Shown: piece by piece, positions 7,391-8,325 of the stretch | Position numbering within the stretch: position 1 is the first letter of the stretch | How the letters are laid out: the number at the start of each line of letters is the position of its first letter | From: Lentisphaeria bacterium | GTDB taxonomy: Bacteria; Verrucomicrobiota; Lentisphaeria; Victivallales; UBA1829 | Length of the DNA stretch: 8,325 nt | NCBI GenBank assembly: GCA_017540385.1 | Contig: JAFYBD010000146.1 | Coordinates: forward strand, 1 to 8,325 | Direction of reading: 5' to 3' | The notes under the pieces: model-generated | The model's database searches: none | What the model was told of the DNA's origin: nothing | Seen by the model: only the letters and a program-made list of their open reading frames with translations | Translations under genes and position numbers: made by a program

Positions 7391-8182
7391 ATGAAATACG
7401 CGATTCTCCTGACTGCATTTGCCGTTTTAATCGTCGCAATCTGCTTTGTCGCCTGCTCCAAGTCGAAACATGAGGCTCCCTCGAATCCGTCGTCCGAAAA
7501 GTTCGTCGACGTCGACGAGCAGAACAGCGGCGACACGGTCCACGTTCTTCCGGGCGAAACCATCCGCGTCAGGCTCCGGTCCAATCCGTCCACCGGATTC
7601 TCCTGGGAATTGGGGCCGCTCGAAGACGGGTTTTTCGAAGTCGAAAGCAAATTCGAAGCCGATCCCCACCGCGAGGGCGAGGCCGGGTACGGCGGATGCG
7701 ATATCCGGACGTTCAAAGCCGTACGGTCCGGCGAAGCCGACATCTCGCTCACCTACGCACGTCCGTGGGAGGACGACAGACCGGCGGATAAGACCTTCAA
7801 TCTGCATGTGGTCATAGGCTCGACCGCTCCTCAGATCGCCGCCGGAAACGAGTTGAACCTCTCCGAAAATGACAACGGCAAAAAGATCGAAGCGCATCCC
7901 GGGGACGTCATCCGCATCACACTCGAATCCAATATTACGACCGGGTACAGCTGGAAGAACGCCGACAAGGCCGACGCGGACGTCCTCGCGCTCGATTCGG
8001 ACGACTATGTGTCCGATCCGAACCCGGAGGAAATGGATGGCGTCGGGGGCCGCACCGTCATCGTTTACCGCGCCCTGAAGCCGGGCACGGCGAAAATCGA
8101 TCTCGTCTATTCGCAGTCGCAGGAACCCTCCGAATTCGATCCGGGATTCAGCGCGACGGTCGAGGTGCTTGAAGAGAGATAA
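7391..8182 (+). CDS. Lipoprotein with two tandem chagasin (I42) cysteine-protease-inhibitor domains
   Basis: Chagasin-type proteins are small immunoglobulin-like inhibitors that block papain-family (C1) cysteine proteases with three loops. This 263-residue protein starts with a lipoprotein signal peptide: MKY, a hydrophobic stretch (residues 4-21), and lipobox FVAC with Cys22 lipidated. Ser23 is consistent with outer-membrane sorting. Domain 1 (about 50-140) shows all three inhibitor loops: NPSTGFSW (65-72), GYGG (99-102) and RPW (124-126). Domain 2 (about 155-261) keeps the first loop as NITTGYSW (181-188) and the second as GVGG (217-220). Its third loop reads SQSQEPSEF, without RPW, so it may bind more weakly or differently. 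Typical family members have one domain of roughly 110 residues, so this is a duplication. The gene has its own promoter and is not clearly in the upstream operon. The target protease is not identifiable in this window. Confidence 0.88.
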   Translation: MKYAILLTAFAVLIVAICFVACSKSKHEAPSNPSSEKFVDVDEQNSGDTVHVLPGETIRVRLRSNPSTGFSWELGPLEDGFFEVESKFEADPHREGEAGYGGCDIRTFKAVRSGEADISLTYARPWEDDRPADKTFNLHVVIGSTAPQIAAGNELNLSENDNGKKIEAHPGDVIRITLESNITTGYSWKNADKADADVLALDSDDYVSDPNPEEMDGVGGRTVIVYRALKPGTAKIDLVYSQSQEPSEFDPGFSATVEVLEER

Positions 8183-8192
8183 AAGGGCACCT

Positions 8193-8325
8193 CTAAAAAT
8201 TGGTATTCGGCGGCTTTTCGCGTCTGGACAAAGTCCAACTGGTAAGATTTTCGGTGGTTACCTTCAGGTAGCCACGCTCAAATCTTCCTGCATTGGTCTT
8301 TTTGCCCATTCGCTGAAAATCCATC
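8193..8325 (-). CDS. 3' end of an unidentified minus-strand open frame
   Basis: Reading leftward from the window edge, one frame stays open for at least 43 codons (8324 back to the TAG at 8193-8195). It has an ATG at 8324-8322 and a second at 8309-8307, but may begin outside the window. The peptide is basic and hydrophilic (it starts MDFQRMGKKTNAGRF and ends KPPNTNF) and matches no family I can name. The strong inverted repeat inside it argues that this DNA could instead be non-coding. It would be convergent with the chagasin gene, with only 10 bases between the two stop codons. Confidence 0.25.
   Translation of the reverse strand, partial: MDFQRMGKKTNAGRFERGYLKVTTENLTSWTLSRREKPPNTNF
8225..8237. 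repeat. Small perfect hairpin in the right-edge segment
   Basis: TGGAC (8225-8229) and GTCCA (8233-8237) are perfect inverted repeats around an AAA loop. It lies 7 bases left of the larger inverted repeat at 8244-8286 and may be part of the same structured element. A five-base stem alone could be chance. Confidence 0.4.
8244..8286. repeat. Compound inverted repeat (hairpin) in the right-edge segment
   Basis: The outer arms AAGATTT (8244-8250) and AAATCTT (8280-8286) are perfectly complementary. Inside, across a 3/4-base internal loop, GTGGTTACC (8254-8262) pairs with GGTAGCCAC (8267-8275) through nine pairs, one of them G-T, closing on a TTCA tetraloop. Sixteen paired positions within 43 bases is well beyond what is seen elsewhere in the window. 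It is not followed by a T-run on either strand, so it is unlikely to be a plain terminator. It could be a subterminal hairpin of a mobile element or a structured RNA. Confidence 0.6.

Larger units (their letters stand above)
8185..8325. mobile_element. AT-richer segment, possible terminus of an insertion sequence
   Basis: Two bases after the chagasin gene stop codon, composition changes: 8191-8325 is about 46% GC by hand count, against roughly 60% or more in the genes. The segment opens with GGGCACCTCTAAAAA, has two inverted repeats, and contains the end of a minus-strand open frame whose stop codon (8193-8195) falls inside those first bases. A transposase-like frame stopping within the terminal repeat is a common insertion-sequence layout. 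No transposase motif, partner inverted repeat or target duplication is visible, because the window ends. A chromosomal repeat or an ordinary convergent gene are alternatives. Confidence 0.35.

Overview
The window is a high-GC (roughly 60-65% by eye) stretch of bacterial chromosome carrying four plus-strand genes and a short, AT-richer right edge. Two of the genes have lipoprotein signal peptides and a third has an N-terminal membrane anchor, which points to a Gram-negative type envelope. The combination of an aromatic, FPF-rich giant lipoprotein, a BspA-like leucine-rich-repeat protein and a chagasin-like inhibitor suggests a member of the Verrucomicrobiota/Lentisphaerota/Kiritimatiellota (PVC) group, possibly host-associated. 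That placement is inference from gene style, not a database match.

Layout. (1) 1-1680: the 3' four-fifths of uvrB, the nucleotide-excision-repair helicase-like subunit. Its 5' end lies outside the window. (2) 1681-1867: an intergenic region with a GC-rich hairpin and then a well-formed sigma70-type promoter (TTGAAA, 17 bp, TATATT). (3) 1868-5569: a 1233-residue lipoprotein of no family I recognise, built from degenerate aromatic repeats around a 'G-hydrophobic-FPF-aromatic' core. (4) 5588-7243: only 18 bp further on, and so probably in the same operon, a 551-residue protein with one N-terminal transmembrane segment and about sixteen 23-residue BspA/TpLRR-type repeats. (5) 7244-7390: an intergenic region with a second promoter of the same design (TTGCTT, 17 bp, TATATT) and a Shine-Dalgarno sequence. 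(6) 7391-8182: a 263-residue lipoprotein with two tandem chagasin (I42) cysteine-protease-inhibitor domains. (7) 8183-8325: an approximately 46% GC segment with a compound inverted repeat and the end of a minus-strand open frame. It may be the terminus of a mobile element.

How the parts fit. uvrB is a housekeeping neighbour with no evident functional link. The next three genes all encode envelope proteins: a probably outer-membrane giant lipoprotein, an inner-membrane-anchored repeat protein facing the periplasm, and a lipid-anchored protease inhibitor. The first two are probably co-transcribed, and the third has its own promoter of matching design. The most novel item is the giant repeat lipoprotein and its pairing with the LRR protein. 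Its function cannot be read from the sequence.
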